From Oscillospiraceae bacterium (GTDB lineage: Bacteria > Bacillota > Clostridia > Oscillospirales > Oscillospiraceae), in NCBI GenBank assembly GCA_029257695.1, contig JARIAU010000001.1, forward strand, positions 1-39,503: a stretch of 39,503 nucleotides of DNA, written 5' to 3'. How positions within the stretch are numbered: position 1 is the first letter of the stretch; the number at the start of each line of letters is the position of its first letter. Under the pieces are notes generated by a model. It had not been told where the DNA came from. It searched no databases and was given only the letters and a program-made list of their open reading frames with translations. The position numbers were made by a program, and so were the translations under genes. Below, one piece after another: positions 39,150-39,503 of this stretch.

Positions 39150-39503
39150 TGTCCATGCAGGATGCGTTTCTTTATGTTCTATCCATTCTGGCGGATTCGA
39201 TAGCACTTTCTTTCTGTACGCTGGCCGTGTTCAGGGATCGAAAGGACCGGAAGAAAACGGATTTCATTCTGCCGCCGCTCGTCTTTCTCTGCCTACTCAT
39301 GGCACGGTCCAGCTATACAGTCGGCGGAGCATCTCCCGGCTTTCATCTCGAGCAGGGCTTCTTCCTGACACTGGCAGACAGTATTCCGTTTTTGATTGTT
39401 CTGCTGCTGGGACTTATATTGCTGACCAGCACTCTGCTGAATATTCGGGATGGAAGACTGGCTTTCTGTGGTACAATGGCGGCTTTTTCTGTATATTTGC
39501 TAT
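39149..39503 (+). CDS. Membrane protein, 5' part only; probable sensor histidine kinase
   Basis: An open frame starting at ATG 39149 (sharing bases with the regulator's stop as TAATG; a second ATG lies at 39155) runs off the right edge, giving 118 codons. It shows at least three hydrophobic stretches: AFLYVLSILADSIALSFCTL, FILPPLVFLCLLM, and SIPFLIVLLLGLILLTSTLL, with charged linkers between. Position behind a LytTR regulator and a polytopic N-terminus fit an AgrC-like kinase. The catalytic domain lies beyond the window, so this is an inference from context. Confidence 0.65.
   Translation, partial: MSMQDAFLYVLSILADSIALSFCTLAVFRDRKDRKKTDFILPPLVFLCLLMARSSYTVGGASPGFHLEQGFFLTLADSIPFLIVLLLGLILLTSTLLNIRDGRLAFCGTMAAFSVYLL

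Noticed and set aside
1..39503. CRISPR arrays, insertion sequences, prophage, tRNA and rRNA genes
   Set aside because: None was seen: no regularly spaced repeats, transposase or integrase motifs, or tRNA-like cloverleaf sequence.

Overview
The window comes from a spore-forming, low-to-mid GC Gram-positive bacterium of the class Clostridia, most likely the Oscillospiraceae/Ruminococcaceae group. The evidence is a complete eight-gene spoIIIA operon, a tyrosine T-box leader, the Firmicutes gene order asp23-nusB-xseA-xseB-ispA-dxs-tlyA-argR-recN, strong AGGAGG-type ribosome binding sites and coding sequence of roughly 50-55 percent GC. The genus cannot be fixed from the sequence alone.

Layout. 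(1) 1-1767, plus strand: dapA-dapB (lysine/peptidoglycan precursor synthesis), possibly preceded by the last codons of an upstream gene. (2) 1865-3490, minus: tyrS under a T-box riboswitch with a UAC specifier codon. (3) 3697-13139, minus: a tightly coupled ten-gene operon nusB, a TsaD/Kae1-like gene, xseA, xseB, ispA, dxs, tlyA, nadK, argR, recN, with many 4-nt stop/start overlaps. (4) 13304-13669, minus: asp23/Gls24-family gene. (5) 13761-18433, minus: spoIIIAA to spoIIIAH with a sigma-E-like promoter. (6) 18538-19992: a CYTH-domain protein (minus) and a cysteine-rich protein (plus) behind a sigma-K-like promoter. (7) 20042-22277, minus: a phospholipase-D-family membrane protein and methylthioadenosine/SAH nucleosidase.

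(8) 22400-23600 is gene-poor and is the most unusual part. It holds two diverged tandem copies of a roughly 300-nt minus-strand transcription unit. Each has its own promoter, a conserved nine-codon micro-ORF behind a ribosome binding site, and a conserved hairpin terminator. I do not recognise the family. Two short plus-strand promoter-terminator arrangements lie beside them.

(9) 23637-24779, plus: FucO-like iron alcohol dehydrogenase. (10) 25162-28881: surface-glycan genes (LicD-family transferase, flippase, and a convergent membrane glycosyltransferase with a long leader). (11) 29504-33608: adenine salvage module, a LysR regulator divergent from an AzgA-type purine permease and adenine deaminase, with a palindromic LysR-type operator between them. 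(12) 33713-36497, minus: helix-turn-helix/TPR-like regulator overlapping an ABC exporter gene. (13) 36715-38022, plus: M18 aminopeptidase. (14) 38439-39503, plus: a LytTR response regulator and the start of a membrane protein, probably its sensor, running off the window.

How they work together. Blocks 3-7 are mostly core housekeeping and sporulation. Isoprenoid genes (dxs, ispA), DNA repair genes (xseA/B, recN) and the arginine regulator sit in one operon. From 22.4 kb onward the window becomes a series of short accessory modules, each with its own promoter and terminator. No CRISPR array, transposase, prophage gene, tRNA or rRNA was seen.
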